64,000 nucleotides of DNA from Nageia nagi (Eukaryota; Pinophyta). Made by a program: the position numbers and the translations under genes. Positions 38,885 to 51,092 of the stretch are shown in pieces. The stretch spans positions 179,304,001 through 179,368,000 of the forward strand of contig JBITNC010000001.1 of the NCBI GenBank assembly GCA_050084985.1, in the 5' to 3' direction. The notes under the pieces are model-generated. The model was not told the origin of the DNA, ran no database searches, and was given only the letters and a program-made list of their open reading frames with translations. Numbering within the stretch: the stretch's first letter is position 1; the number at the start of each line of letters is the position of its first letter.

Positions 38885-38892
38885 TATAAATA
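38885..38892 (+). promoter_or_regulatory. TATA box of the antisense module in element B
   Basis: TATAAATA with the same leader context as 32406-32413, about 200 bp inside B beyond the insertion site of element A. Confidence 0.5.
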
Positions 38893-39499
38893 ACACCAAA
38901 ATCATTTCATTTTTACCATTTCACTTTCACATTCATGAGCTCTAGTTGTGTAACAACTTAGTACATTTTTAGGCCATTAGCAATGATTGTGGTAGCATTA
39001 TTTGGTTAGGGATAAGAACTATCACCAAGTCTCAATGGATTACATCAAGATAGTGCCATAGGGAATTTGTTGTTCATTATCCAATGAGGAAAACCAAGTA
39101 CTTAAATTTTTCTCATCTCTCATTATTATGCAAAAAATTAAACATTTTTTTATGGATTACAATTTGTTTTTGCTAATAGGTGAATTATATTAATAAAAAT
39201 GGTAGGTTTTAGTTGGATCCCAAAACTAGTCAAAAAATTAGTTTCTACTAAATCTAGCTACTTGGCTATACTTGTAAGTGGCTAAAAGTTGTTGAAATTA
39301 TAACCAAAATACAACTAATCAAATTCAAATGCTAACTAACTATAACCAAAATGTAGCTTACTCTTTCAAATTAATCTATCACAAATGTAGCCAAGTTACA
39401 TCTAAGTTACAACTTTGTTGTTGCCCAACTGCACCTTTATTACTTGAATGTTTCAATTTAGAAACCCTTTACTCAACCCAAAGGTGGGTTGATTATTAG

Positions 39500-40740
39500 T
39501 GAATTAATATTTATTGAGTTGATGATCATTAGAAAGATATTTTTATATCATTTTCTTCTAACTTCACTTTGGTATGGATGCCTTATGTGTGCTTTACATG
39601 TTTTTGGAGTTTTCCTAAAACCTATGATTTGCCTTAGTGGGATTTCATCCCTATCTTCCCTACTTTCCTACTGCATTTCTTAAACTTGAGTATCTTCCTT
39701 CCAAGCTCTTTTCCTTTGGTTAGATACTTCTCTTGACTTATCATTTTTAATTTCTTCCACATCCATTACTTCCTTATTCAAGTTATATTCATTGTTATTA
39801 ACTTCAATATCATTAAGTGCATCTTAGGGGTTCTTGGTTACCAAGCTCTTTTATTAGCTAGGCTATTTTGTATGCTTACGAAGGATTCTTATTATGACCT
39901 TATTCCTTCTTCTTATGATTTTTTCATTATACTATTTTCTAACCTTATTCATTTTTCTTATTCTTCTTCTTTTTTCTTGACATTCTTTAACATGATGATC
40001 AAATTGCTTACAAATCCTACATCTAATTAGTATTTTTTATAAATAATCTATTCCTCCCATATACCACCACCTTCTTCCTCAATATGTACTGTATTATTTA
40101 GTTCCTTACTAATATCAAGATTCACTAAAAATATTACCTCTATCATTCTTTACCACATCCTTGCTACTCTCTCAATTGAAATGGGTGAATCTATTTCTTT
40201 AGCAATGATAGCAAGCACATTAACATTTCAAAATTCTATTAGGATATGTGGGACTAAAACCCAAAAGGGATTAGGTGAAAAATTTCCTTCTTTATACCAA
40301 CACATTATAAACAAACCCTTTCCATTGAGGAACCAAGAGTCTAAGTCTATAACTTTCTATATATCTTCCTCACATTCAAATTTGAAAAGTAAAAAATCCT
40401 TTGGAAGGACCATTAGCTCCATATTTTCTCTTATGCACCATATATTGATCATCCATATTCTAATCACATCCAAATTAGGTCTTATTCTCACACACCATCC
40501 AACCATAGTGAAATTCTATCAATCTTTGTCTTCAGAAATGATACTCTTAGATTTTTTTTTTCAAAAATAATAGGCACTAGATCAATCTCTATTTCCTCTA
40601 CAATCTTTGGTTGTTCTGGAGTAACAACATTCAACTATTCCTTCAAATGATTAGGGTTTCATTTTTGCATAGCTTTATTTGTTGCATTTTAAACATCATT
40701 TGGTTTTATTATAGCAAGATTACAACTTTGTTTAGTTGTA
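39500..40740 (-). pseudogene. DUF4283 / CCHC zinc-knuckle ORF (LINE ORF1-like)
   Basis: On the minus strand, decayed frames give a DUF4283 (PF14111)-like stretch at about 40470-40150 with LPKDFLLFKFECEEDI, VIDLDSWFLNGKGLFIM, NPFWVLVPHILIEF and LAIIAKEIDSPISIE. A perfect CX2CX4HX4C knuckle, CRICKQFDHHVKEC, lies near 40025-39975, followed by a lysine-rich tail. DUF4283 plus zf-CCHC is the common nucleic-acid-binding architecture of plant L1-type LINE ORF1 and related proteins. It has several stops and frameshifts. It interrupts the antisense PMD module of B, since homology to element A stops near 38960 and resumes near 40940. No ORF2 RT was seen, so the insert is truncated or partial. Confidence 0.8.
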
Positions 40741-40940
40741 ATATGCTTTGTAATAGCAAACCCTTACTTTTTTCATAGTTTACCCATGCTTCAGTTATAG
40801 TTTTCCCTTCTCTAATATATTTATATATCATTTATGTAAAATTGTTATTCATAATGAATTACATTTTTTATTTATGCTAGTTTTATGATAATTTAGTAAA
40901 TTATAAAAAATTTAGATAATAAAATGTACAGACTTTATAA

Positions 40941-43060
40941 TTCTACATGGAGGGAAACTATTATTATTTTTACTATAAACCCAAGAAAAACTTGGTGGGT
41001 TTTTCATTTTTTGGGAAAATTTTATGCATTTTTCATGCAATGTTGTTGGTTTTTAGGCATCATCATTGGGAGAAAAATGAATAATAAAATATAATGGGCT
41101 AATACTTAACTAATTATCATTCATGATAGACTTGAAATTTTTGAAAAATAATTTCATTTTTGTAATATATAATGAAAAATATGCATTTTTTAGTTTTCTA
41201 TTTAGTTACCTTGAAACATACATATGATTTGTCTTTGTGGATGCAAGATCAAGATTACCTGATCAAGTGTGAGCTATGGAGTCTAACTATGGGTATTATT
41301 TATGACTTTGTATTTACATAAAAAAAGAGGGGGAAGTTAGAGGCTTCTAGTTTGAGTCACATGAGGCATGCTTTTCATGTATAATGTGATAAGTATTTTC
41401 TTACTATACTCATGGAGTATTGGTATGATGATACCAATATATTTCATCTTCCTATGGATGAGATCACCATAACCCTAATTGATATACATCAAATACTCTA
41501 GGTACCTATTAAGGGTACGCTTATTCAAAGGATCATCCCTTCCATGGAGAATATGGAGGATTATTACTATTGGTTAACTAGTATATGCTATTATCAATAG
41601 CTAAAGAAGGGTTCCCCCTTCATGACACACTCTACATGCATCCATAGGAGATTAATAGTTACAATTGGTTTTGATTATATCTTAAAATTCTTAATGATAC
41701 TATCTTATATAGTGATAGGAACAATGAGTTCTTCCACATGGTCTTGATTCCAATAGTTCATGGTATTTGCTCATGAGTTGAGAGATATGCAAGGGCCCAC
41801 GCATTTTAGCATGCCTCTACTAGGATATTTATAGTTTCATGTATATGAAGAAGGATGGGTGGATAGTTTCTCATTCATTTATCTTACAAGTATGTTCTTA
41901 TGATCATATCAATGTATCTTATCTATTTGTACCCATATCTTGAGACTCAAAGGATTCCCATCGATTTAGGTGGTAGACTATTCATCCGATGGGTACTTCT
42001 TATGGTGTGGAGCAATGGTATCAAATTATTGATATTTTAGAAGAGAAGGCTATCACATGGGATCCATATTTTGATTTTCTTACATGGGAGGATTCATATG
42101 ACTCAATTTTTTTATGGAGTATGATTCCATGCCATATATAGTATCATAAATAGTCTATGTAGTTCTATCATCTAGACCAGGTGTTATAATAGTTTAGTTT
42201 GATGTAGGATATTCTTATCCCTCAAGTATGGCATTCAATTATCATGTATTACCACTATCATCTCATTCTTCCAAGGAATGTCAGTATTCTAGATTGGAAT
42301 CCAAAGTGGTAGGAGCCTAAGGACCATGATCCCATAATACCAATTCCATATCACCAAAATACTCTTGAGTATTAGTTGTGATGATAGGGTGTCTGACCCA
42401 TCCCTTTAGGATTGGATGATGAGGATTCGGAGGGAGAAGAGGATGAGGTAGAGGGGGATTAGGTATAAGGGGATTAGGAGGTTTATCCAATGGACATAGA
42501 GGCTCCATAGTCTTCCATTAGGGTAGTCAATCCTATCGATCCATGTACATCATGCATTATGCCTACACCATATTCATCCATTATAGGTATACTCCACTCA
42601 ACCTCTTATCTATTATAAAAATATACATCATAATTAAGCACAAACAATAATACTAACACATAAAGTATTAGTGTAATCAGCTATGGAGTCATATATGGAG
42701 GCTCTTAGAGTCTATATCACAATGTTATAGGAGCATATAAATACTTGAGATCAACAGATAGATGCCCTACAAGACTAATTTAGTTCATTAGATGAGAAGA
42801 TAGAGGCCTTATAGACCCTTCCACATGTATCTCAACACCTAGAAAGAGACTCTAGGACATGATATTCATGAAGGATACTTAGATCCTTCAATTGCAATAG
42901 ATTCTAGTAGCATCCAATGAGAAATATAGGATTTAGTCTAGGACTAGATCTCATAATACATTAGTGGAATAGAATTCCCATTATGGATGGATGATTGTAA
43001 TTTATGTTTAATATTTTTCTATGTATATGTATTCTCTATTTTTGGTTACTATAATTTTTA
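40941..43060 (+). pseudogene. Antisense plant-mobile-domain-like ORF in element B
   Basis: Homologous to 32760-34850 of element A, beginning with a shared intron-like region (CATGGAGG...AACTTGGTGGGTTTTT) and an acceptor-like GGATGCAAG at 41240-41247. The PMD core at 41391-41500 is better preserved than in A: FLTILMEYWYDDTNIFHLPM then DEITITLIDIHQIL, close to the family pattern. Downstream a second PMD part and an acidic region are recognisable but stop-ridden. Together with the TATA box at 38885 the module would span 38885-43060 without the DUF4283 insert. Non-functional. Confidence 0.7.
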
Positions 43061-43458
43061 GTTATATAAATGTATGCATGTGATTACTTATTTTTCTAAT
43101 ATTATACCATCATTCTCATTAAAACATATATGAAATGATCATATCATCTCACTGAGCCTGAAGCACATTACTAGCCTAGTAATCTAGTGTACCTAGAAAA
43201 TCATTTTTCAAGGTAGTTCACATGAGGGAGGGGATGGTGTTGGAAGGCACTCTAGGTTATGATGCATGTTTTAATAGTGATTGGACATTAGAGGGGTGGT
43301 AAGATTAGTCCTAGGATTTAAGAGTGAGGATATGGTTTGATGTTTTACCACTAGTTGAGACAAGTTCTAGAGATCATATGCAAAGAGATTTGATTTTAAT
43401 GGCATAAGACAAGGCTAGTGGAGCTGATGGTGGGCATAGGGATTTATGCCTATAACTA

Positions 43459-44355
43459 ATGAAACTCCTTATTAGTGATGATGTTCAAGAAGTTTTAAAA
43501 AAGGTAGAGTATTGGAGCTTCTTGAAATTATTTGAGGGGTTCTATATTTTAGTGTGGTATTATATGGTGAATAGTTGGGTGGAGGGTTATATGATTGTGG
43601 GTGCCTTAATGTTTGAAATTTCATCAATAGTATTGGAAAAGATCTCTAGTTTGGTAGATGAGAGGTTTAAAATCCAAAGGGATAAGCACCCATAGTAGAT
43701 ATAGATCGACTTATTCACATCTATAGAGAAAATTGGGTGGGACATGAAGTATATCCTCAAGGAGGGCCTCCCTTGACAACATCCAAGAGTAGTAAGAACA
43801 ATCATTAACTAGTTCACTCTGGATAACCAAATGACATGGGTTTGAGGATATCATCTAGCTATTCTAAATCATATAAGATGGAAAAAGTAGGTCAATGTCC
43901 CATATTTACTTTTCAAGGAATTGGAAAAGTTTACTAAGAATTTCTAGAAGGGTATGACTAAGTTTATTATGTATTAAGGGCTCTTCCTAATTATAGCCAA
44001 ACACATGGCTAAGAAGCAAGGATAGTTGGGGGATCTCGATGACCTTTTTCCATTTTTGAAGGAGGAAACATCTAGAGTTGAGTTTGGTACTTTGATAAGG
44101 AATCACAAATGCAAAGAAATGAGAGAAGTAAAGGAAGGAAGATAAAGCTCATAGCAAAGAGGAAAGATTATGATGAATGAGGAATTAGAGGATTTTGAAG
44201 AAGTAACACCTCCCACATCCTTGATAGTAGATAAGGGCTCATTGAAGAAGGTGCATATAACTAGAGGGATATTGTTGAAAGATATTGGAGCCTTACATGG
44301 TGATCTTCTAGTTGGGTTGAATAATATCAGTGCAATGGTGAATAAGCTACAATAA
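43459..44355 (+). pseudogene. Second antisense coding remnant in element B
   Basis: The open frame 43459-43695 starts with an amphipathic stretch (DDVQEVLKKVEYWSFLKLFE) and continues, with few stops, to a second frame (44170-44355) ending in NISAMVNKLQ. The middle part has FELEKFTKNF-like and IIAKHMAKKQG segments. The arrangement recalls the 'putative plant transposon protein' ORFs often found next to plant retroelements, but I cannot make a firm family call. No clear counterpart was seen in element A. Confidence 0.4.
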
Positions 44356-44399
44356 CATGTCTATGAGGAGTTGTACATGTAGTTTTATTTAGTTTTCAT

Positions 44400-45480
44400 G
44401 TATGTGTTATCTATTTTAGCTTGTAAGGGAATAGGTTAATGTATTTCCTTGGTTTGGCCATAGGAGTAGGATGTTAGTAGGCACAGCAGTAAGTTTTTGT
44501 TACTAGTATATTTTTTTTAAGGTCCTAGAACTATACTAAATATATCAAGGCATGATATACATAGGGTTATTAGTTCCCTTTAAAAACCACCACCAATATT
44601 AACAAAAATAATATATCAAATTATCGTAAATGAAAAAATCATTAATAAGAAAAATAAATTTTAACCAAGACCATTTCATAAGTACAAAAAATACATTTAC
44701 CAAAATCATAGAAAAAGGGAAATTTCATCCTAAAAATTTATGAAATAATGATACACTTTATAAAAATTAAAGAATGTAACTCAAAAAGTGAAATCAATGA
44801 AAAGTACAAAAAGTACTAGATCTAATTGTACCACCCCATTTCCATTAGTGCTACCTTAGCAGGTAAATAAAAAATATCCTAGAACAAAATAAAAGTTCAT
44901 AAAAATACATCTAATGAAGAAAAATATTCCTAACATTGGATAATTAAGCTAAATTTCATAAAATGTAGTACTTCAACCCAATATAAAAGTGAAAGGAGAG
45001 AAACATTGAATTTTTCAAAATTATCAAAAATATCTATGCATAAAAGAATAAAAAATTTATCAAAAGATAAATATAATGGCCCCATAAAGAAATAAGAAAA
45101 TGAAAAAATAAATAAGAGGAGCAACAACATTGGGATCGAGCAACAATGCTTCAATATGGATGTACAAGAAGCTAAAATTTTAATTATACAAGACTACATG
45201 TTAGATAAGATTATGAAAAATAAATATAAAACATAGTAAAATAATAAAAATCAAAGGAATAGCCCATGTACCATCACTATGAAGGACCATACTTGGCATT
45301 GATGGTTGTTATATCTATGGTTTCTATTAATGCGGTTGAGATTGCTAGAAATTTGTGATCTTATTTGTAAGTTAATTTTTATCATCATCAAATATTGCAT
45401 TTTCAAATTATGGAAATATATTATTTAAGATCCATAATCTTTGGTTTTGTGGATGCACTAGTCCATCTTAAATTGCCTTT
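44400..45480. other. Spacer between gag and antisense ORFs in element B
   Basis: Corresponds in position to 34911-35699 of element A. Short frames only. Confidence 0.4.
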
Positions 45481-45488
45481 TCTCTATG

Positions 45489-47543
45489 CTATTGTAAAAT
45501 TGCATCTAGAAATTCATGATCAAATTTAAACTTACTAGCATCATTCAAGTCTTGAATTAAAGTTTTCAAATGACTATAGACTTTTCTTGCATGTCCCACT
45601 TTTCTATGAATGTTAAAACAAGGATGAGGTTGACATATATGAGGTTTGATCTTAGGGGATTCTTTTATTGGTTGGTAATGAATTAGATTTTTATAAATCA
45701 AAACATAGATTACATCATTGATATCTTCAAATAATTTTATGCATTTTCATGGTGATTGCCTAGTTTCTATTACTTCAATATAGTCATGGCTAACTCTAGC
45801 TACCATCTTACATTCCACTTGTTTTGATTTTTTAATTATTTTCGATTGCTTAGGAAAATTATATTTTGGAGCTACTTTTCATTTCATGTGATCTAAAGGT
45901 TCATTGAAAGACTTATGTACGGATTCTTTATAACTAAGCATTTCATTTATCAAATCCTCATAAGATAGATCTTTAAAATATGGAAAATTATTTATGTAAG
46001 ATGAAAAAAAGTTTGAAAAAGAACATGATTCTTTTCTTTATTATTTACTTGCACTAAATTAGTAACATTTGTCTATTTGATTATAAAATTTCTAATATGT
46101 TGATATTTTTTTTATTGCAAGTTATACATGTCTAAAGGGGAAGTTTCTTATGGTATGTATAAATTATATATTTCAAGAAATGCTTTAGGTAGATTCTAAA
46201 AAAATTTGAATACTTTCATTAGGCAAATTTTTAAACCATTAAAAGGAATTAGAACATAAACTAAATAGAAATATTTTAGCCAATAAATTATCATCATTTT
46301 CAAATGCAAAATCTTCTAAATAATATCTTCATAAATACTCCCTAGGATTTGATTAACAATTAAACATTGTAAAATTTACATGCTTTTCATACCTCTTTTG
46401 ACAAATGCAGTAGAAAAAGGGGTGTTCATTTTCTCTTGAAACTGCAAGTGTAAATATTTTAATGTAGGCCATTATAGTATCCTTTTTTTCTTTAATCAAG
46501 AAAGTTTGTCAACTGCATGATCTAGGTGATTCTCATTTTTTATTGATATTTATGCGGTGATGTTCATATCCTAAAGTAATTATTGGAACAACCCAAATCG
46601 ATAAATATTTTCTTGTTATAAATTTCTCATGAAATCATTCATTATTTTTATTTTACTAAAAAATAAAGTAGTTTTGAAATCAACATTAAGGATAAGATAA
46701 TGTGACTCTTTTTCAAGACTTCATATTCCTCATCAAACCAACTAGGTATCTATCTTAGACCAAACTCAATTATTGTATCAACCTCTTCCTTCCATATATC
46801 TTATATATTCATTGATTGATCTAGTGTGGTATAAAATATATAAATTAGCTCATCTTCATCAAAATTATTTTCTTAATCTTCCTTGCACTCAAAAAATGCC
46901 TCTTTATGCATAGGGTGATCCTCTTCTTTATTTTCTCTTAACTAGGTCCTATAATGGAGGAACATCGCTAGGTTGAGTAGCATCACTAGGATTTGGCTAA
47001 ATTCGGATGGTTTTTTCAAGATTTACAAAATCTATTTTTTGTTTGGTAAGAGAACTTGGAAATTTAATGAAAGGACTTTTTACAATAAATCAAAAAATCT
47101 ATAACTTTGGAAATAAGGGGTTATGGTCATATCATTTTGAGTTTATTCTATCATTTAGTTTTGTTTGATATATTCAAGGTCAATTTATAAGGAAGATCCT
47201 AATAATGTTTTTTATTTTAGTTGATGCTTCTTGTAATACTTGCACAAGATAGGGTAAGCATCGGTTATCAAATAGTTATTATTTGTCATGTGGAAATGAT
47301 AGAGACCTAGTTAGTACATAAATGTTCATTGTGTGGCTCTTCATATTCTCTTAGATCATCCTTATCTCCCAAACAAAAAAATCTTTTGGAGCACTATCAT
47401 ATTGTTTGTGATGATATAATTTTCTTATTCATTCACTTTTTTGTCTACTTGTATTAGTATAATTCTTTATTACTCTTATCTTTTTTTAGCTTAATAATAA
47501 GAAATGTTGGAATAACTTGATTAGAAATAATAGGTGTATCCAT
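45489..47543 (-). pseudogene. gag of element B, decayed
   Basis: Starts MDTPIISN at 47543, like element A. The capsid core at 46350-46020 aligns with that of A (FENDDNLLAKIF, NLPNESI, NKEKNHVLF). Near the C-terminus (45701-45489) is a frame with CFNIHRKVGHARKVYSHLKTLIQDL, the plant gypsy 'C..H...GH....C..L...I..L' zinc-finger-like pattern with the third cysteine changed to tyrosine. Multiple stops. Confidence 0.75.
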
Positions 47544-47650
47544 ATTTATCATTCTTGAAACAAAATTAGTACTATCTAAAAACCCTAGGGGTTTTAATAC
47601 AACCAGAGAAGAATAAAGTGATATGTCAAAAAGAAGTTAGGTTCACCAAT

Positions 47651-47978
47651 TATTATAAGTAAAATAATAATTTATTAGGGTTGTTTAATACATTCAATTT
47701 AACAAAATAATGATAAAATTGCATTAACATGAAATATGATAATGATCGTAATTAATCTAATTGACCTTAACTTATCAAACCTAGATTAACAAAGATACAA
47801 ACCTATTAATTTACCTATCATGATTATCAAATTTAATATTCAATCCAAAGAGATTAATAAAAAATGTCTCCCATGAAATGGGGCCACCAATCTATCCCCC
47901 ATCAAGCACCACCAACTGGAACCCAATACCACCACCCATCATCCTTTTTTAGAATGCCTCAGAGTTTCACTCATCATT
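47651..47978 (-). repeat. Truncated 5' LTR of element B
   Basis: Only the gag-proximal part of the LTR remains (ends at 47651, decayed TTATAATA). It matches 28165-28500 and breaks off exactly where the plus-oriented LTR of element D begins (TGTTAACACC at 47979). The missing ~430 bp were not found elsewhere in the window. Confidence 0.8.
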
Positions 47979-48692
47979 TGTTAACACCTAAAAAGGAATT
48001 TTAATTTAATTAAAATATCCTTTTAGGTATTAAAAATAATTTATTTAATTTATTAAATAAATGCTCTTATCAATTGCACTCTCATCTACCTTTATATTTT
48101 ATAATAATAGGTCATCTTAGCATCACAATAAGCATAAGGAGGAGCCTCAGCACTAGACCTTTTACCTACAAAGGTTGAGAAGTTATGCATGATCAAAGAT
48201 ATGAAATAATCCCAATTCCTTGATAGGTGATAATATACTTGTATCATTCTTCATCATTATTTCTTAATGCCACCTATCATATTTGAATTTTGTTATACTT
48301 TGAGCTCTGTATTCCTATGATATTTCATCCATTCATGAGCAAGATTTCATGCAACAAAGGTGGGATGATGAAATCAAGTGAAAGGGTTAGGTATTCTAGA
48401 ATGGTAATCAGGAAACACCATTGAATTCCTAATGTCAATGCTAGGTTGAGGTCATATTCATAAATCCATATTTCAAATAAGTTCTTCATTCATACTCTTT
48501 TGATTGGATATCATCTTCAACCATCATCACATGTAAAGTATAGGTTTGTATATTTCTTAAATCTAGTTTTGATAGGTCAAGGTCAATTAGGTCATTATCA
48601 TCTTTCATATCATTGATTTTTTATTATTTCATAGTTAATTGGTTAAATTGAATATTTTGTAAATAACCTTAATTATTATTTTGGTTATAATA
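47979..48692 (+). repeat. 5' LTR of element D (family A LTR)
   Basis: Starts TGTTAACACCTAAAAAGG and ends GGTTATAATA. Contains the inverted motif TGATAGGTGA (48231-48240) and TGCCACCTATCAT (48268-48280), then TTGTTATACTTTGAGCTCT (48290-48308). Confidence 0.85.
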
Positions 48693-48789
48693 ATTGGTGA
48701 ACCCAACTTATTTTCAAGACATTATGTTATCCTTCACTAGTTGCATCAAAACCTTAGGGTTTTGGATAGGACTAATATTTTATTTCAAG

Positions 48790-50160
48790 CATTTTAGAAA
48801 TAGAACTAGCTAAGTTTCTTACTAGGGTAAATAAATTTGATGAGGCAACAAAATCAAATCTAAAGAAAATGCTATATGGAAATGAAGAAAGAAGTGAAGC
48901 CTCTAACATTAGGGGTAACAATCAATCTATTGGAGCTACTCCACCCATGTCTAGGCATTCAAGTATGCTATGTGATAAGATTCACAATACTAGGGAATTG
49001 AATTGATGTTGAAATTGAAATCCTATGTCTCATATCAAATATTTTGAGACAAAGTTCAAATTGAAATTTGGGGTGAATGAAAATTTGATGACTAAGTACT
49101 TTCCTACTACATTCAAAGGTGATGCACTTAATTACTATGCATAACTTGTATTAGAATTTTATATCCATTTCAAATATCATGCTCCTATAAAAATGTTAGT
49201 TTTAGACTTAGTTAGTATTATCAAAGGTCCAAATGAGATATTTGATAGATTTGCACAAAGATTCCAAAAGATATGTAGCATGATTCCAAAACCCTTATCC
49301 AAGTCTATTTTCATACATATTTTTCTATAATATCAATCCTAAACTAAAATTCATAACTTTGTATTACATGACACTACCATTTACAAAAACTATACATAGG
49401 CTTACCCAAAAAGAGAAGTTCCTAGTTGATATAGGTGTCTTGAAATATGAAAATCCTAATAAGGAAACAATAAGAGGTATACATAATAAAAATGAAGATA
49501 AAGAGGTCCATTCCATAGAGGAGCCTCATCTAAAGAGAAACAAAAGAGTCAAGAAAAGAAAATTTTTAGAAATAACACCAGGTTACCATTAGCTCTTTCT
49601 ATTATGTTAAAGGATTATCTACATAAGGGATTAATCAAACCTAATACAAAGAAAGATTAGATCCACTGATGATAAACCTAGATGGTATAATGAAGAATAA
49701 TTTTACAAATATCACAAGGTTAAAGATCACAAAATGAATGCTTGTATGATCCTAAGAAAGAAATTATGAAAATTATTAAATGATGGTAAAATCTAATATG
49801 AGGCCTATGCAATTTACTTAAAAGAAGATAAACCCTTCATGATGAATGCAATTTTTAACTAAGAACTATGTAGCATCACTAGGAGAGGAAGGCCTAAAGC
49901 TATCATCAATTTGGCCACAAAAAAACTAATGAAGATCCATCAAAATTTTAGTACACAAAAGCTCCTTGAAAAACCAAAGGTAACTCATGCCAAGATAAGT
50001 ATTTTTAAACTTTCAAAATTATTAATGGATCATAGAAATACTTTTTTTATGCATTTAAGAAAACTAAAATTGGTGCAAATATTATTGTTTCTAAATTTGT
50101 GGAATTCGTAACTAATCTTGATACTAATTTAGTTTACAACATGCTTTTATTCCAATAGAG
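48790..50160 (+). pseudogene. gag and linker of element D, decayed
   Basis: Interrupted frames give a Gag capsid core at about 49020-49330 (FPTTFKGDALNYYA, IKGPNEIFDRFAQRFQKICS), a linker with KNKRVKKRKFLEITPGYH (to 49592), and a zinc-finger-like segment around 49680-49790 (YKYHKVKDHKMNACMIL, the 'C.YH...GH....C' pattern with losses). A frame at 49911-50111 leads into the protease. Element C matches this order segment by segment. Confidence 0.75.
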
Positions 50161-50179
50161 TGAATTTCCTAATGGGAAA

Positions 50180-50370
50180 AGAATTTATGATTGTATATTC
50201 ATGTTAATATTGATGGTATTTCTATTAAGAAAGCATTGATTGATATTGATTCAAATGTAAATGTATGTTTAGTTGAATTATTGCAAAAGTATTTCTTTTT
50301 GATTTATGCAAAAATGAAAAGAACTACCATTAGAATAAAAGGGTTTGATAATACTAAAAAGGAATGTATT

Positions 50371-50467
<97 letters not shown>

Positions 50468-50880
50468 TATTAAAATGGGTGGTAAGATTGTTCATCAAAA
50501 AGTTTGTATCTTTCAAGTGAAGTTACCATATAAATTTTTGCTTAGTAGACCATGAATGCATAAAATTAGGGTTGTTATTTCTACATTACATCAATTGATT
50601 AAATTTATACACAAAAGTAAGCAACTTACTATTCATGTAGAAGAAAATCCTACATATTTATGTCAAGAAGCTAAGAGGTTTTGGATTCCTCATGATTTAG
50701 TGAAAAGTGAGGAGGGTGCACCAACACTTGCAATGATATTCATCCATAAGATGTAGATATTAGAGAATACAAAATCTTGAAGATTGACATCTACGAAAAC
50801 TTCAAAAGATGCAACAAAATAAATGATAATGCAATGAATTCATTTTTCATTCATGCTTTTAACTTGCAAACTTAGTATTT
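50180..50880 (+). pseudogene. Aspartic protease of element D, split by a microsatellite
   Basis: The frame from 50191 reads HVNIDGISIKKALIDIDSNV then NVCLVELLQKYFF. The active-site motif, normally D-T/S-G, is D-I-D here, so catalysis is lost. An (AT)46 tract interrupts the domain at 50373-50464. Frame resumes with [20 protein letters not shown], the degraded 'LGRPW.H' region (LLSRP.MHKIRVVISTLH) and downstream linker to about 50880. Element C (61322-60880) is the same domain. Confidence 0.75.
50373..50464. repeat. (AT)46 microsatellite inside the protease remnant
   Basis: Pure AT dinucleotide run. It produces the long artificial YIYIYI frames on both strands. Confidence 0.98.
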
Positions 50881-51087
50881 TTAGGTAAAGTTTTTTTTAA
50901 TTATTTTATTAAAGGATCTATATTTGAAGCTGGTAAAATAATTAACATTATAACTTGTAAGGTATAGGTCAAATCTGCTACAAGGTAGTAGCTTGACTTG
51001 CTATATTGGCTAAATCATTCCCATCCCTCACTAAAGGACCAAATCATTAGACAAGAAAGGGTAATCCTAAATAAGATTAGAGATATT

Positions 51088-51092
51088 AGTAT
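51088..51092. other. Target-site duplication of element E, left copy
   Basis: AGTAT, identical to 56474-56478. Confidence 0.8.

Larger units (their letters stand above)
28165..47978 (-). mobile_element. Gypsy element B (oldest, non-autonomous), interrupted by element A and a DUF4283 ORF
   Basis: The 3' LTR (28165-28923) and the truncated 5' LTR (47651-47978) resemble each other more closely, over the part both retain, than either resembles the LTRs of element A (both have AGGAGATCAATGATCAAATT/AAGAGATTAATAAAAAATGT-type and CCCATGARATGRGGCYAYCA blocks). That identifies them as a pair. Removing element A with its duplicated GATAT (30060-38687), B would be about 11.2 kb plus the missing part of its 5' LTR. 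Order on the minus strand: 5' LTR, gag (about 47543-45489), antisense ORFs (44355-41248), inserted DUF4283 ORF, the start of the antisense module, 3' region with short repeats, 3' LTR. No RT or integrase was found. Confidence 0.75.
47979..50880 (+). mobile_element. Gypsy element D, 5' LTR to protease, truncated
   Basis: Inserted in the 5' LTR of element B. Contains a 5' LTR, the primer-binding position ATTGGTGAACCC (48693), gag, linker and aspartic protease of the same family as element C. The reading frame fades after about 50880 and no RT follows on this strand; element E is inserted nearby at 51093. No 3' LTR was found. Confidence 0.75.

Noticed and set aside
42317-42508. Proline-rich minus-strand frame
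   Set aside because: It is the complement of the acidic GGA/GAG-rich tail of the PMD module on the plus strand.
28165-48692. Five family A LTRs read as solo LTRs
   Set aside because: Orientation, subfamily similarity and target-site duplications assign four of them to elements A and B, and the fifth to D with gag following.
50191-50555. Long YIYIYI-type frames on both strands
   Set aside because: They are translations of the (AT)46 tract; only the flanking protease sequence is meaningful.
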